A stretch of DNA of 64,000 nucleotides from JAFNAG01 sp963824985. GTDB taxonomy: Bacteria; Acidobacteriota; UBA6911. Location of the stretch: assembly GCA_963824985.1 (NCBI GenBank), contig CAWGRQ010000038.1, positions 62,001 to 126,000 of the forward strand, given 5' to 3'. Each line of letters begins with the position of its first letter. The first letter of the stretch is position 1. Below are positions 47,423-56,724 of this stretch, in pieces. The position numbers and the translations under genes are program-made. The notes under the pieces were generated by a model. That model did no database searches, had not been told where the DNA came from, and saw only the letters and a list, made by a program, of their open reading frames with translations.

Positions 47423-47716
47423 TGCGCGCGACATCTGGCACGCGAGTGGCTATCTCCTGAACCCGACTCCCGCCCGGCCCCTCTCCGGGGGCAGAATCTT
47501 TCGCTCACTTCCTCTCCCTTCCAGTTAGATATAAACAGCCGGGGCAGGGGCGCAATAAAAATTGCTAACCGCCGGTCGGTGGCAAGTCGATAGGTTAAAT
47601 GGATTTTGCCCAAGACCGCGGCGGATTACGGGTCGGACCAGGCACGAAGACGGGCCTTCCGGCCAGTAAGGCATCCCCCCATTCAACCGCACTCCTTGTG
47701 GAAAGGTGAATGTGAC

Positions 47717-48418
47717 ATGAAACGATTGGTTCGCTTCTCCCTCTCGTTGATTTTATTGCTGTTGTTGGCTGTTCCGGCGTTCAGCCAAACAGAGTATCGT
47801 TTTGAGCTGTTTGCCGCCGGCAGCTTCCCCGTCGATAAGGACTTCAGCATCGGCCAGCCTCAGGCCTCCCCCCCCATGAAAGGCTCCTACAAGTTTTCCA
47901 ACGCGTTTCGCGGCGGGATTCGGTTTGGCGCCGATTTCAAAAAGCACTGGGGTGAGGACATCATTTACAGTTACGGGACAAACTCGAGCCAGATCGTGAA
48001 TTCAACCGATCCATCCAACCCGGCTCAGTTCCCGTTCAATTTCAAATCACACCAGATTGCCTTCAACATGCTGTGGTACCCCGGAGGTCTGGATACGTCG
48101 AAGAAGATCTATCCTTATTTGACCACCGGAGCCGGAGCCACATTCTATGTGCTTTCCGGTAAGGAGATCAGCGCGGCGCAGGAGGCGGGGCTGCCGAACC
48201 TCCAATCCGAGCATGTCTTTGCATTCAACGTCGGCGGGGGAGTGCGTCTGAAACTGGGTACGCACCTCGGCGTGCGCCTCGACGCCCGCGATTTCATGAC
48301 GCGATCGCCGCGTTTCGGTCTATCCGAAAGTTCCGACGACCCGTCCGCATGGGTGTTTCCGACCAGCGGCGTGTTTCACCAGATCGAGGCTTCTTTCGCG
48401 TTCATTTATTACTTCTGA
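47717..48418 (+). CDS. Outer-membrane beta-barrel protein
   Basis: The 233-residue protein starts MKRLVRFSLSLILLLLLAVP with a clear signal peptide ending near AFSQ. The rest alternates polar and hydrophobic residues and ends in aromatic FAFIYYF, typical of an outer-membrane barrel of eight or so strands (GGIRFGADFKKHW; YPYLTTGAGATFYV; FNVGGGVRLKLGTHLGVRLDARDF). ATG 47717 follows GAAAGGTGA; the frame is open earlier without support. It precedes two large secreted proteins. Confidence 0.82.
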   Translation: MKRLVRFSLSLILLLLLAVPAFSQTEYRFELFAAGSFPVDKDFSIGQPQASPPMKGSYKFSNAFRGGIRFGADFKKHWGEDIIYSYGTNSSQIVNSTDPSNPAQFPFNFKSHQIAFNMLWYPGGLDTSKKIYPYLTTGAGATFYVLSGKEISAAQEAGLPNLQSEHVFAFNVGGGVRLKLGTHLGVRLDARDFMTRSPRFGLSESSDDPSAWVFPTSGVFHQIEASFAFIYYF

Positions 48419-48493
48419 GAGGTGTGCCAAGGTGGTGATGGCCGACACCGACGTTGCCGGCCCGTAGAAATACCCTCCTTTTGAGGTTATGCC

Positions 48494-51400
48494 ATGAATG
48501 AGAAATCCCGCACCGTAAGCCGTCTGGTCTGGAGTCTGGTTTTGTCCCTGTCGCTGGCCGTGTGGTCGGCCGGTCTGCTGGCGCAATCGGCTCCGGCATC
48601 CCAGTTTCTTTTCCCGCACTTCGTATCCTATCCGGAGGAAAGTACCGGGATCGCGATCTTCAATCCGGCTTCGAATGCGGCGACGGTAACGTTGACGCTG
48701 CGTTGGCCCGATGGCAGCCTGGTGACCGAGGTGATGAATCCGACGACCTTGACGGTGCCGGGTCGAGGCCAGGTGGCCCGAATGGCGGGAGAGCTTTTCG
48801 GTTCCCCGGTAAACCTGGATGCCTCTTTGGAAATAACCAGCACGACGCCCGGCCTGGTGGCCTACTACCAGGCTTTCGATCCAGCATCGACGGTTCTCGA
48901 CGGCAGCGATGCTCCCCAAGCCGCGATCAGTCTCGTCTTCCCGGTGATCCCGGGGCCAACCGAGGGGATTGCGGAGATTGACTTCGTGAATCCGAACATT
49001 CGTGACACCGCGGTCGAATTGAAAGCCTGGCATCTGGACGGGCATCTGATGGGAACCGCGACCATCCAGGTGCCCGGGCAGGGCATCTACCGCAATCTGG
49101 CCCCTGGTATTTTCCCGGCCGGCACGGATCTTCGGGGGCTTTCGCACATCACGGCCACATCCAAACCGCGCAACGTGCTTTCGGCGGCACAGACGGTCGC
49201 CGGCACCAGTCTCTTTGCCGGCTTTACTTCCTATGCGTCTTCGGGAGGCAGCATCGATTGGGCGGCACTGAACGCCAGGCCCGTGGCGGAAACCACCAAC
49301 ACGGGGGCCTTTTCCTATTTTCGGACCGGGGGCAAGTATGCTTCCACACTCGGACTCGTGAACATCGAGCCGGTTTCGGTGACTGCCACGGTGACTGCGG
49401 TCGCAAACAACGGCGTCATTCTGGGTTCGCAGACCGTCAGTCTTCCGGCTCAGGGCGGTTGGCGCGCTCCATTGCAAAACCTGATCGCGGCCTTGGGCTC
49501 GAATGCGCAGGAGGGGTGGCTTCTGGTCCAGGCGTCCGGGAGAATTACGGGAGCGCTCGTGTATGGACGGAACGATGCCGGCTCGCTGACGGCGCTGCCG
49601 CTGCAGAAAACACCGAAGTTCGAGTTTGTATTTCCTCAGGTTGTGCAAGGTTTCGGATACACCACCGAAATTACGCTTGTCAATCCGACTCCGAACACGA
49701 GCTATGCCCGTGTCTGGATCGTCGGCGCCGACGGGACCACGATGGCCACCAATCAGGTTGCTCTCAGCCCGAGCCAGCGATTGTCGGCAGCCCTGAACCA
49801 ACTGATACCGGAAATGGATGATCAGTGCGGCGGGGTCGTCTATGTCCGGGCCAGCGAGGTGCTGTTCGCCACTGCCGCCATCTGGAGCGACTCCGGCAGC
49901 ATCGCTTCCAATTTCACCCCCCAGGACGTCACCTTTTATCCGGCACCGCTGACGAACTTTGCCGTCACCGGGAGAGTATTCTTCAACGAGCGTCCGGAGC
50001 CCGGTTTGCGGGTGGTATTGACCGGTCCGGTCGGGAAGATGGCGACTACGGATGAGTCGGGAATCTACCAATTCTCCAATCTACCCGCGGGCAAATATCT
50101 GTTGATGGTCGACCAGCCGGGGCTGCAGTTTGTGCCCGACCAGGCCAGTTTCGAGATCACCACGGAAAGCTGGCGCCAGGACTTTCAGGCGTTCACCGAT
50201 GACAATGGCATCCTGGTGCAGCCATCTTCAGTGCCGGTCACCAGCGCAAACACCACGATTTCCATCTTCGGCCAGGATTTCAACAACGCTTCCGAAGTTT
50301 TTGCCGGCGTCATACGACTGCAGACGACCTTTATCGATGCCACACACCTTTCGGCGGTAGTGCCGGGTTACCTGACCCAGACCGCAGCCAACTTTGATAT
50401 CGTCGTGGCTACAACCCACCCCGATGGTTCCCGCATTATCTCCCCGCCATATCCGTTTGCGGCCTACCAGGCAAGGCCGATTCTGGACGGGTTGGTGATC
50501 CCGGACACAATTGTTGAAGGGGGCGTGGGACATCACATCATATTGCAGGGATCGGGATTCCTCGAGGGAGCCAGGGTCAAGATCAACGGCCTGAGCGACG
50601 GCCTTCAGGTGAACGTCATCGACGACACCGAGATCCAGGTCTATGTGCCGGCCAGCTATTTCGTCAGCGGCGGAGCTTACCCGGTGGTAGTCGTGAATCC
50701 GTTACCTGCGAATGTTGAATCGAACCTGCAGCTCCTGCCGGTCTATTTCCTGCCGCCGTCCGTGGAAAACATTTACCCGGTATCGACGCCAGCCAGGATC
50801 GAGGTGGGCGCCGGGCCGATGAATCTGGATGTCATGGGTTACGGATTCCGCCGCGGTGCAGTAGTGCTGTTCAACGGCACGCCGCTGGTAACCACCTACT
50901 GTGAAGTGGATTCCTATTGCCTGTCCGTGCACCTGTTCGCCAAGGTCCCGGCGGAGGCGCTCATGAAGGCCGGATTTGCCAAAATCGAGGTCAGGAATCC
51001 GGACCCTTCATTGGCCAATTCTCAGGCGCAGTATCTGCGCATCGAGGGTCTGCAGCCCACGATCACCTCGGTCCAGCCCGGATCGGCCACTTTGCTGGAT
51101 ACCCCCTTTGCGGTCGCCATGCCGATCATAATCAATGGCACGAATTTCAGCACAGAAACCGTCATCCGGGTTTATAAGGCCGATGAAGAGCCCCCTGACG
51201 CCTTCAGCAAGTCCAAGCTCGAGTGGATCAGCAGCACCCAGCTTCTGGTCATCGTCGATATGACCTATCCTGATTCTATCGGCCAGTGGAAGGTCCAGGT
51301 GGCGAATCCGCCGCCGGGTGGGGGGCTTTCCGATGCGGTCGGCTTTTTCATCACCGACGGATCCTTCGTCGCCAATCCATTCCTGATCTCGCTCAGTCCG

Positions 51401-51637
51401 AGGATCGTCGCCGCAGGCGGTCCGGCCTTTACGCTGACCGTCAACGGGACGAACTTCAAGCCGGGCTCGGTGATATACCTCAACTACGTGCCCCTGGTCA
51501 CGACCGTGGTCAGCGATCGCCAGCTGCGCGCCGAGGTACCTTCCACGCTGATTTACTCGGCCGGCAGGCGGCCGGTAAGCGTGTTGAATCCGGACACCGG
51601 GGGAACCTCTAACCGGCTCTTCCTCGAGATCCGATAG
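48494..51637 (+). CDS. Large secreted protein: FP..NP modules, carboxypeptidase-regulatory-like and IPT/TIG domains
   Basis: The 1047-residue protein has a signal peptide ending near LLAQS. Residues about 37-490 hold four modules beginning with FPHFV, FPVIPG, YFRTGG or FPQVVQG followed by T-x-I-x-L-x-NP. Residues about 495-560 are a CarboxypepD_reg-like fold (GRVFFNERPEPGLRVVLTGP..TDESGIYQFSNLPAG). Residues 575-1047 contain several IPT/TIG beta-sandwiches (IFGQDFNNASEVFAG; LDVMGYGFRRGAVVLFNG; LTVNGTNFKPGSVIYLN). It probably acts at the cell surface or outside the cell. Function is unknown. Confidence 0.8.
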   Translation: MNEKSRTVSRLVWSLVLSLSLAVWSAGLLAQSAPASQFLFPHFVSYPEESTGIAIFNPASNAATVTLTLRWPDGSLVTEVMNPTTLTVPGRGQVARMAGELFGSPVNLDASLEITSTTPGLVAYYQAFDPASTVLDGSDAPQAAISLVFPVIPGPTEGIAEIDFVNPNIRDTAVELKAWHLDGHLMGTATIQVPGQGIYRNLAPGIFPAGTDLRGLSHITATSKPRNVLSAAQTVAGTSLFAGFTSYASSGGSIDWAALNARPVAETTNTGAFSYFRTGGKYASTLGLVNIEPVSVTATVTAVANNGVILGSQTVSLPAQGGWRAPLQNLIAALGSNAQEGWLLVQASGRITGALVYGRNDAGSLTALPLQKTPKFEFVFPQVVQGFGYTTEITLVNPTPNTSYARVWIVGADGTTMATNQVALSPSQRLSAALNQLIPEMDDQCGGVVYVRASEVLFATAAIWSDSGSIASNFTPQDVTFYPAPLTNFAVTGRVFFNERPEPGLRVVLTGPVGKMATTDESGIYQFSNLPAGKYLLMVDQPGLQFVPDQASFEITTESWRQDFQAFTDDNGILVQPSSVPVTSANTTISIFGQDFNNASEVFAGVIRLQTTFIDATHLSAVVPGYLTQTAANFDIVVATTHPDGSRIISPPYPFAAYQARPILDGLVIPDTIVEGGVGHHIILQGSGFLEGARVKINGLSDGLQVNVIDDTEIQVYVPASYFVSGGAYPVVVVNPLPANVESNLQLLPVYFLPPSVENIYPVSTPARIEVGAGPMNLDVMGYGFRRGAVVLFNGTPLVTTYCEVDSYCLSVHLFAKVPAEALMKAGFAKIEVRNPDPSLANSQAQYLRIEGLQPTITSVQPGSATLLDTPFAVAMPIIINGTNFSTETVIRVYKADEEPPDAFSKSKLEWISSTQLLVIVDMTYPDSIGQWKVQVANPPPGGGLSDAVGFFITDGSFVANPFLISLSPRIVAAGGPAFTLTVNGTNFKPGSVIYLNYVPLVTTVVSDRQLRAEVPSTLIYSAGRRPVSVLNPDTGGTSNRLFLEIR

Positions 51638-51647
51638 GAGTTGAGAG

Positions 51648-53966
51648 ATGCCTACATCGATTCAGCCGCGTCGCCGGATCCGCATGTATTTGACGGCTGC
51701 GTTTCTGCTTCTGGTTTTCCCGGGATTCTCCCGGGCTCAATACAGCGACCGGGAGCCGAACAACAGCCCGGGCCAGGCGATCCAGGTGCCTGTCCCCATC
51801 AGTACCAGCTACGGCGAGATCAGTCCCGCAGGTGATGTCGACTACTATTCATTCCCCGCGGAGGCGGGGGCGGAGATAATCGTCTGGCTCCACATCAATT
51901 CCGGATTGGAGCCGATCCTGGCATTCTACGACAGCCAGGAACGACTCCTGGCATATAACGACAAAGAGGTGAATCTGAATTCCGGCGGCAGTGCGGTGGA
52001 GCCGATGTTGTATCTTAGGATCCCCGTGACCGGCACCTATTACCTCTCGGTCAGCTCAAGCGCCAAATTCAGGAATCAACAGGCCGGAGACACCACCGGG
52101 GGTTACGTTCTGTGGATGTTCCCCAAAGCCTTCTGGGCCGGAGGGAGCGACATCAACGAGCCCAACGACACTCGCCAGACCGCGACGCCGATCGCACTGC
52201 CTTTCGACAGCAGCAACTCCAACCTCATTTACCTTGGAGATGTCGATTGGTATCGCATTACGGCCAGTTCCGGCGAAAAAATCAGCATTGACGTCGAGGC
52301 GCTTGAACCGGGTTCCCACCCGGTTTGGCCGTTAACGGTTGTGCCCCATGTTGCGATTTTCGACGAAAGCGGCCACATGCTGCAGGAGGCGTCGCCCGGC
52401 GAGGACCCCGACGACGGCTACCCGGACGATCCGGTGCTCATCTTCGATGTCCCCAGGGACGGCCGTTATTTCATCGGGGTAACCACGGCTGCCGACAGGC
52501 ATTTCGGCTCCGTTTTCAGTGACGGAGATTTCCTCGCCGATCCCTATGTCAGCAGCACGTCCAATCTGATCGGATATTATCAGCTCCGCGTCCGGTCCCT
52601 CCAGAGCCTGTTCTTCCCGCAGGTTGCCAACGGGGTGTTTGGATCGGTTCATTTCACGACCAGCGTAATCCTGGTAAATCCTAAAGATATTGAAATCGCC
52701 GGGAGCATCACGTTTTTCGATTCCACGGGCGCTCCCATGGAGGTTACCAACGCAGCTTCAGGTTCAGCCGCCAGCACGCATTGGTTCCGCATGGCCCCCG
52801 GCGCCGACTTCGTGTTCAAGACCGACGGCAGCGGCGAAGGCGGATCGGGGTATGCCCGAGTGGTGGCAACCGGGGCCCCCGGCGGCAGCGCCATCTTTTC
52901 CGAGTACGGAAGCGACGGCGCCCTGATCACCGAGGCCGCCGTGGCCTCCTCGCAGCCGATGGATTTCTTCACGTTTCCCGTCGATGTCATGGGGGACTTC
53001 AACACCGGGATCGCGATCGCCAATCCTGACAGCGCCAGGACGATCAACATTTATCTCAATCTGCTCGATCCGTCGGGCGCTCCGGTTGCGAACCGGACCC
53101 TGACCCTGGATGCCGGGCACCAGACGGCTGTCTATGTCGGCGGCCTCGGGCAGCTGTTCCCCGCCCTAACCAGCTTCCGTGGCAGCCTCCAGGTAATGGC
53201 GGATGTGGCTCTCCCGGCTGTGGCCCTGCGCAGCTCCGCGCGCACTTTGACCACCTTGCCGGCTGTGGCTCTGGATCAATCCTATGATCCGGTAACACTT
53301 TATTTCCCGCAATTGGTGGTAGGAACTGCGGGCGCTTCCTACCGATCGACGATTGTGCTTTCCAATCCCGGCTACTTCTGGGTTTCCGGCACTCTTCGGT
53401 TCACCCGATCCGACGGCACGCCGATGCCGGTCTCGATCGAATCGGCTGCCGGAGGGGCAATCTATCCATTCAGCATTCCTCCCCATGGAACGATCTTCCT
53501 CGAATCGATGCCCGCGGAGAGTCTGATGACCGGCTATGCCGTTCTGACCGCCGATCACGGCCTCGGCGGCGTAGTGATTTTTTCGCTTGTCGATGCTGCC
53601 GGTAACCTCTTGACCGAGGCTGCCGTCCCCCCGGCGCCGTTGTCAAGGGACTTCCTGATATTTGCTCAATCCGACAGCGACTATAATACCGGCGTCGCGC
53701 TTGCCAATGTCACGCCGTATCCCATAAGCCCGAGCTATCGGCTGCGCGGGGATGAGGATCCGGAGCACCCGATGCAATGCGAGCCGCAAAATCTGGAGGC
53801 TGGCCGACACACGGCTGAGTTGCTATCGGGAACGAATCAACTCTTCCCTGCCTTCACCGGTACGGGCACGTTGGCGGTATCCACCGCTTATCCGATTCCG
53901 GCCATCGCCCTGCGTCTGACGGCAACCACGATGACGGCGGTCCCCGTGGTACCGATGGTCAAATAG
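51648..53966 (+). CDS. Secreted protein with two PPC domains and FP..NP modules
   Basis: The 772-residue protein has a signal peptide (YLTAAFLLLVFPGFSRA). Two PPC-type domains follow: DREPNNSPGQAIQV..DVDYYSFPA near 35-160 and DINEPNDTRQTATPI..GDVDWYRIT near 168-315. Four modules with FFPQVANG, FTFPVDV, YFPQLVVG and a degenerate LIFAQSD follow. These match the modules of the preceding protein. It starts 10 nt after that gene, so both are made together. Confidence 0.8.
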   Translation: MPTSIQPRRRIRMYLTAAFLLLVFPGFSRAQYSDREPNNSPGQAIQVPVPISTSYGEISPAGDVDYYSFPAEAGAEIIVWLHINSGLEPILAFYDSQERLLAYNDKEVNLNSGGSAVEPMLYLRIPVTGTYYLSVSSSAKFRNQQAGDTTGGYVLWMFPKAFWAGGSDINEPNDTRQTATPIALPFDSSNSNLIYLGDVDWYRITASSGEKISIDVEALEPGSHPVWPLTVVPHVAIFDESGHMLQEASPGEDPDDGYPDDPVLIFDVPRDGRYFIGVTTAADRHFGSVFSDGDFLADPYVSSTSNLIGYYQLRVRSLQSLFFPQVANGVFGSVHFTTSVILVNPKDIEIAGSITFFDSTGAPMEVTNAASGSAASTHWFRMAPGADFVFKTDGSGEGGSGYARVVATGAPGGSAIFSEYGSDGALITEAAVASSQPMDFFTFPVDVMGDFNTGIAIANPDSARTINIYLNLLDPSGAPVANRTLTLDAGHQTAVYVGGLGQLFPALTSFRGSLQVMADVALPAVALRSSARTLTTLPAVALDQSYDPVTLYFPQLVVGTAGASYRSTIVLSNPGYFWVSGTLRFTRSDGTPMPVSIESAAGGAIYPFSIPPHGTIFLESMPAESLMTGYAVLTADHGLGGVVIFSLVDAAGNLLTEAAVPPAPLSRDFLIFAQSDSDYNTGVALANVTPYPISPSYRLRGDEDPEHPMQCEPQNLEAGRHTAELLSGTNQLFPAFTGTGTLAVSTAYPIPAIALRLTATTMTAVPVVPMVK

Positions 53967-54061
53967 CCGGGTTGTCTGCGAGGTTATAGCTTTTTAGGCT
54001 GTAAGCTGTCATGCACAACACCGAAGACCGAGTCCTGCGGGACGCGCTTGGCACCGGCTCT

Positions 54062-54697
54062 TTACTGCGTTGGGCTCGGTTGGGAGATCCGCAGCCCCCG
54101 GGACATCAAGGCCGGGATAAGATCGTCGAGACCGCGGAACTGAAACGCGTCAATCCCCAGGCTCCGCGCGGCCTGAACGTTCACCTCCTGATCATCCACA
54201 AACAGCACATCCTCGGGCCGGGCCCGGGTCTTTTCGAGCGCGGCGAGAAAAATGCGGGCATCCGGCTTCATGGCGCCCACCTCGTGTGAAAGCACGAATC
54301 CCTCGAAGTGACGCAGGAAGGTAAAGTGCCGCAGCATGAAATCGAAGTGCAGTTTGTTGGTGTTGGACAGCGTCCACATCTGAACGATCCGGGCCAGGGA
54401 AGCGAGCGTGGCATCAGGGATGATCGGCTGATCGAAGATCGAGTACCAGGCATCGAGAAAATCACACCAGGATATCCGGGCGCCGAGGCGGCGGCAGATC
54501 TCCTCGTGGAAATTCTCTTCCGTAATTTGGCCGGTCTCATAATTCCTGATTAGATTCCCCTCCCCCAGGGCAGCCTGCAGCACTGCAGGCTGGACCCCGG
54601 AAAGGGCCCGCATGCGGTCGGCGAGCGGCTGGAAGTTCAGGTTGACGAGCACCATGCCGATGTCGAGCATGAGGATGCGGGGTGGCTTCCGGGTCAT
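54062..54697 (-). CDS. HAD-family hydrolase
   Basis: The 211-residue protein has the HAD motif I MLDIGMVLVNL, motif II with WTLSNTNKLHF, and motif III/IV KPDARIFLAALE..VLFVDDQEVNVQAA. It resembles the haloacid dehalogenase-like group of HAD phosphatases. The ATG overlaps the racemase stop as ATGA. The substrate is unknown. Confidence 0.85.
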   Translation of the reverse strand: MTRKPPRILMLDIGMVLVNLNFQPLADRMRALSGVQPAVLQAALGEGNLIRNYETGQITEENFHEEICRRLGARISWCDFLDAWYSIFDQPIIPDATLASLARIVQMWTLSNTNKLHFDFMLRHFTFLRHFEGFVLSHEVGAMKPDARIFLAALEKTRARPEDVLFVDDQEVNVQAARSLGIDAFQFRGLDDLIPALMSRGLRISQPSPTQ

Positions 54698-55398
54698 GCG
54701 GATCGCCCCAGAGCCCAATCGACCGCCGCCTGGGCCAGCACGCGGGTGGCATTCACCACCGGATAGGCGACGCGGTCAACCTTGAAGGCAAGTGGGATCT
54801 CGGTACATCCGAGGATAACGGCTCCGGCGCCGGATTCGACCAGCCCGGCCCCAATCGATTCGAAAGTGTCCTGTCCGCTGCGATCGTAGCGGCCGGCCTT
54901 GATCTGGAGAATCGCCTGCTGAATGCGTTCCTGATCCGCGACATTGGGCACGAGGACCTCCATACCATGGCGGGCAAACAGATCACGATACACGCCGCTC
55001 CGCACAGTTCCCTGTGTGGCGAGCAGCCCGACGGCCGCGGTGCCGGCAATGGCGGCCCGGGTGGAGCGGAAAGTCTCCTCAATCATGTCCAGGATCGTCA
55101 CCCTCACCTGGCTGCGCACGCGCGGCAAAAAATAGTGAGCCGTATTGCAGGGGACCGCGATGATCCCGGCCCCCGCTTTCTCCAGGACGCGGGCGCCATT
55201 AAGCAGATAGGGAGTCGGATCTTCACCTGCGCCGACGATTGCCGGAGTCCGCTCAGGAACCCGGGGATCGGACCAAATCAGGACCGGAATGTGATCCTGA
55301 TCCTTCTGTGCGGGGGTGAGCCGGATGATCTCCCGAAAGAAATCGGCTGTGGCTTCCGGCCCCATCCCGCCGAGGATTCCTATGACACGATCAGGCAT
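54694..55398 (-). CDS. Aspartate/glutamate racemase-family protein
   Basis: The 234-residue protein has the family motifs GILGGMGPEATADFF at the N-terminus and both catalytic Cys segments, AVPCNTAHYF near residue 85 and ILGCTEIPLAF near 195. It probably interconverts amino acid enantiomers without PLP. It overlaps the HAD gene by 4 nt and lies downstream of an enolase-superfamily epimerase. Confidence 0.88.
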   Translation of the reverse strand: MPDRVIGILGGMGPEATADFFREIIRLTPAQKDQDHIPVLIWSDPRVPERTPAIVGAGEDPTPYLLNGARVLEKAGAGIIAVPCNTAHYFLPRVRSQVRVTILDMIEETFRSTRAAIAGTAAVGLLATQGTVRSGVYRDLFARHGMEVLVPNVADQERIQQAILQIKAGRYDRSGQDTFESIGAGLVESGAGAVILGCTEIPLAFKVDRVAYPVVNATRVLAQAAVDWALGRSA

Positions 55399-55466
55399 GA
55401 ATTCTCCTTATCAGCCGCTATCGCGATGCTCGCGGCTGACATCGAAAAAGCGGATGAGCGACTTGA

Positions 55467-55578
55467 ACCTGGACTTGGACCTCCTCGTGGACGTGGACGG
55501 TCCTGTCCGCTGCAACCCTTCCCTACCGCCCTGTATCGGTGCATGTCTGCGTCCAAGTCTACGTCCACGTCGAAGTCC
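55467..55578. repeat. Inverted repeat with GTCCACGTC units
   Basis: 55467-55500 (CCTGGACTTGGACCTC..CGTGGACGTGGACGG) and 55551-55578 (GTCCAAGTCTACGTCCACGT..) are imperfect inverted copies around a 50-bp centre. It lies between the racemase and epimerase genes. Function is unknown. Confidence 0.55.
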
Positions 55579-55611
55579 AGAACGGGTTAAGGAGTTTCGC
55601 AATGATACTTA

Positions 55612-56724
55612 TTACCGACGAAACTCCCTGGTCCGCACCGTCGCCTGGCGGATCCTCTCCCAATCAAGATCGTACCCGATCCCCGGGCTCTCGGAAAGAG
55701 GTATAGTCCCCCGTGCGGTAACGGTCACGGGGGGACGCACCGTATCCCGCTCATAATAGCGTTTGCTCGCGGAAACATCCCCGGGAAGAGTAAAGGCGGA
55801 GAGGCTGGACATGGCGATGTTGTGGGCTCGGCCGATCCCGCTCTCCAGCATGCCGCCGCACCAGACCGGGATCCCGTGTCGTTCGCAATACTCATTGATC
55901 TTCAGCGCTTCGGTGTATCCCCCGACCCGGCCGAGCTTGACGTTGATGATCTTGCAGCTTCCAAGATCCACCGCCTTGCGCGCATCCTCGGCGCTGTGGA
56001 TCGACTCATCCAGGCAGATCGGGGTAGCGATCTCGCGTTGCAATCGGGCATGGTCAACAAGGTCATCATGGGCCAGGGGTTGCTCGATCATCATCAGGTT
56101 CAGCGGATCCAGACTTTGCAGCAGCGGGATGTCCTCCAGGCTGAAGGCGGAGTTGGCATCCGCCATCAGGAGGACGGAGGGAAACTCGGCGCGAATGCGG
56201 CAGAGCGGTTCCCGGTCCCAGCCGGGCTTGATTTTGATCTTGATGCGGCGATATCCGGCCGCCACCTCGGTGCGCACCCTCTCCAGCAACTCATCGATGG
56301 TCTCCTGGATGCCGATCGAAACACCGCAGGCAATCTCGGTGCGTATTCCCCCGAGGTGCCGGTGAAGCGGCGAGCCTGCAGTCCGCGCCTCGAGGTCCCA
56401 AACGGCGGTTTCCAATGCCGCCTTGGCCATGCGGTGTCCGCGAATCGGCTCCAAAACCGGGGCTATGGATGGTGCGCCGGCGAACTCCCCATCGAGCACG
56501 GTCGGGATAATGAAGTCCGACAGCAGGTGCCATGCGGTTTCGGTGGTTTCACTGCTGTACCCGGGTTCCTCTCCGGCGGTGCACTCTCCGTACCCGAAAC
56601 CATCACGGGATTTCACCACGACCAGAATGATCCGGCGCCGGAAGGTGCGCCCGAAACTGGTCTCGAAGGAATGAACCAGCGGCAGCTGGATTTCGTGCAG
56701 GCGAACTTCTTCCAGGCGAATCAT
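55612..56724 (-). CDS. Enolase-superfamily N-succinylamino acid racemase / o-succinylbenzoate synthase-like protein
   Basis: The 370-residue protein has the opening MIRLEEVRLHEIQLPLVHSF, the KIKIKPGW lysine pair near residue 165, the metal ligands LMADANSAF, MMIEQPL and CLDES, a second Lys IINVKLGRVGGY and WCGGMLESGIGRAHNIA. This matches the NSAR/OSBS branch. Menaquinone here probably uses the futalosine route (mqnP is nearby), so amino acid racemisation is likelier than OSBS activity. It overlaps hyuB as ATGA. Confidence 0.85.
   Translation of the reverse strand: MIRLEEVRLHEIQLPLVHSFETSFGRTFRRRIILVVVKSRDGFGYGECTAGEEPGYSSETTETAWHLLSDFIIPTVLDGEFAGAPSIAPVLEPIRGHRMAKAALETAVWDLEARTAGSPLHRHLGGIRTEIACGVSIGIQETIDELLERVRTEVAAGYRRIKIKIKPGWDREPLCRIRAEFPSVLLMADANSAFSLEDIPLLQSLDPLNLMMIEQPLAHDDLVDHARLQREIATPICLDESIHSAEDARKAVDLGSCKIINVKLGRVGGYTEALKINEYCERHGIPVWCGGMLESGIGRAHNIAMSSLSAFTLPGDVSASKRYYERDTVRPPVTVTARGTIPLSESPGIGYDLDWERIRQATVRTREFRR

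Noticed and set aside
48320..50071. A 583-codon minus-strand frame
   Set aside because: It is antisense to the signal-peptide-bearing secreted protein and is low-complexity, Arg/Gly-rich.
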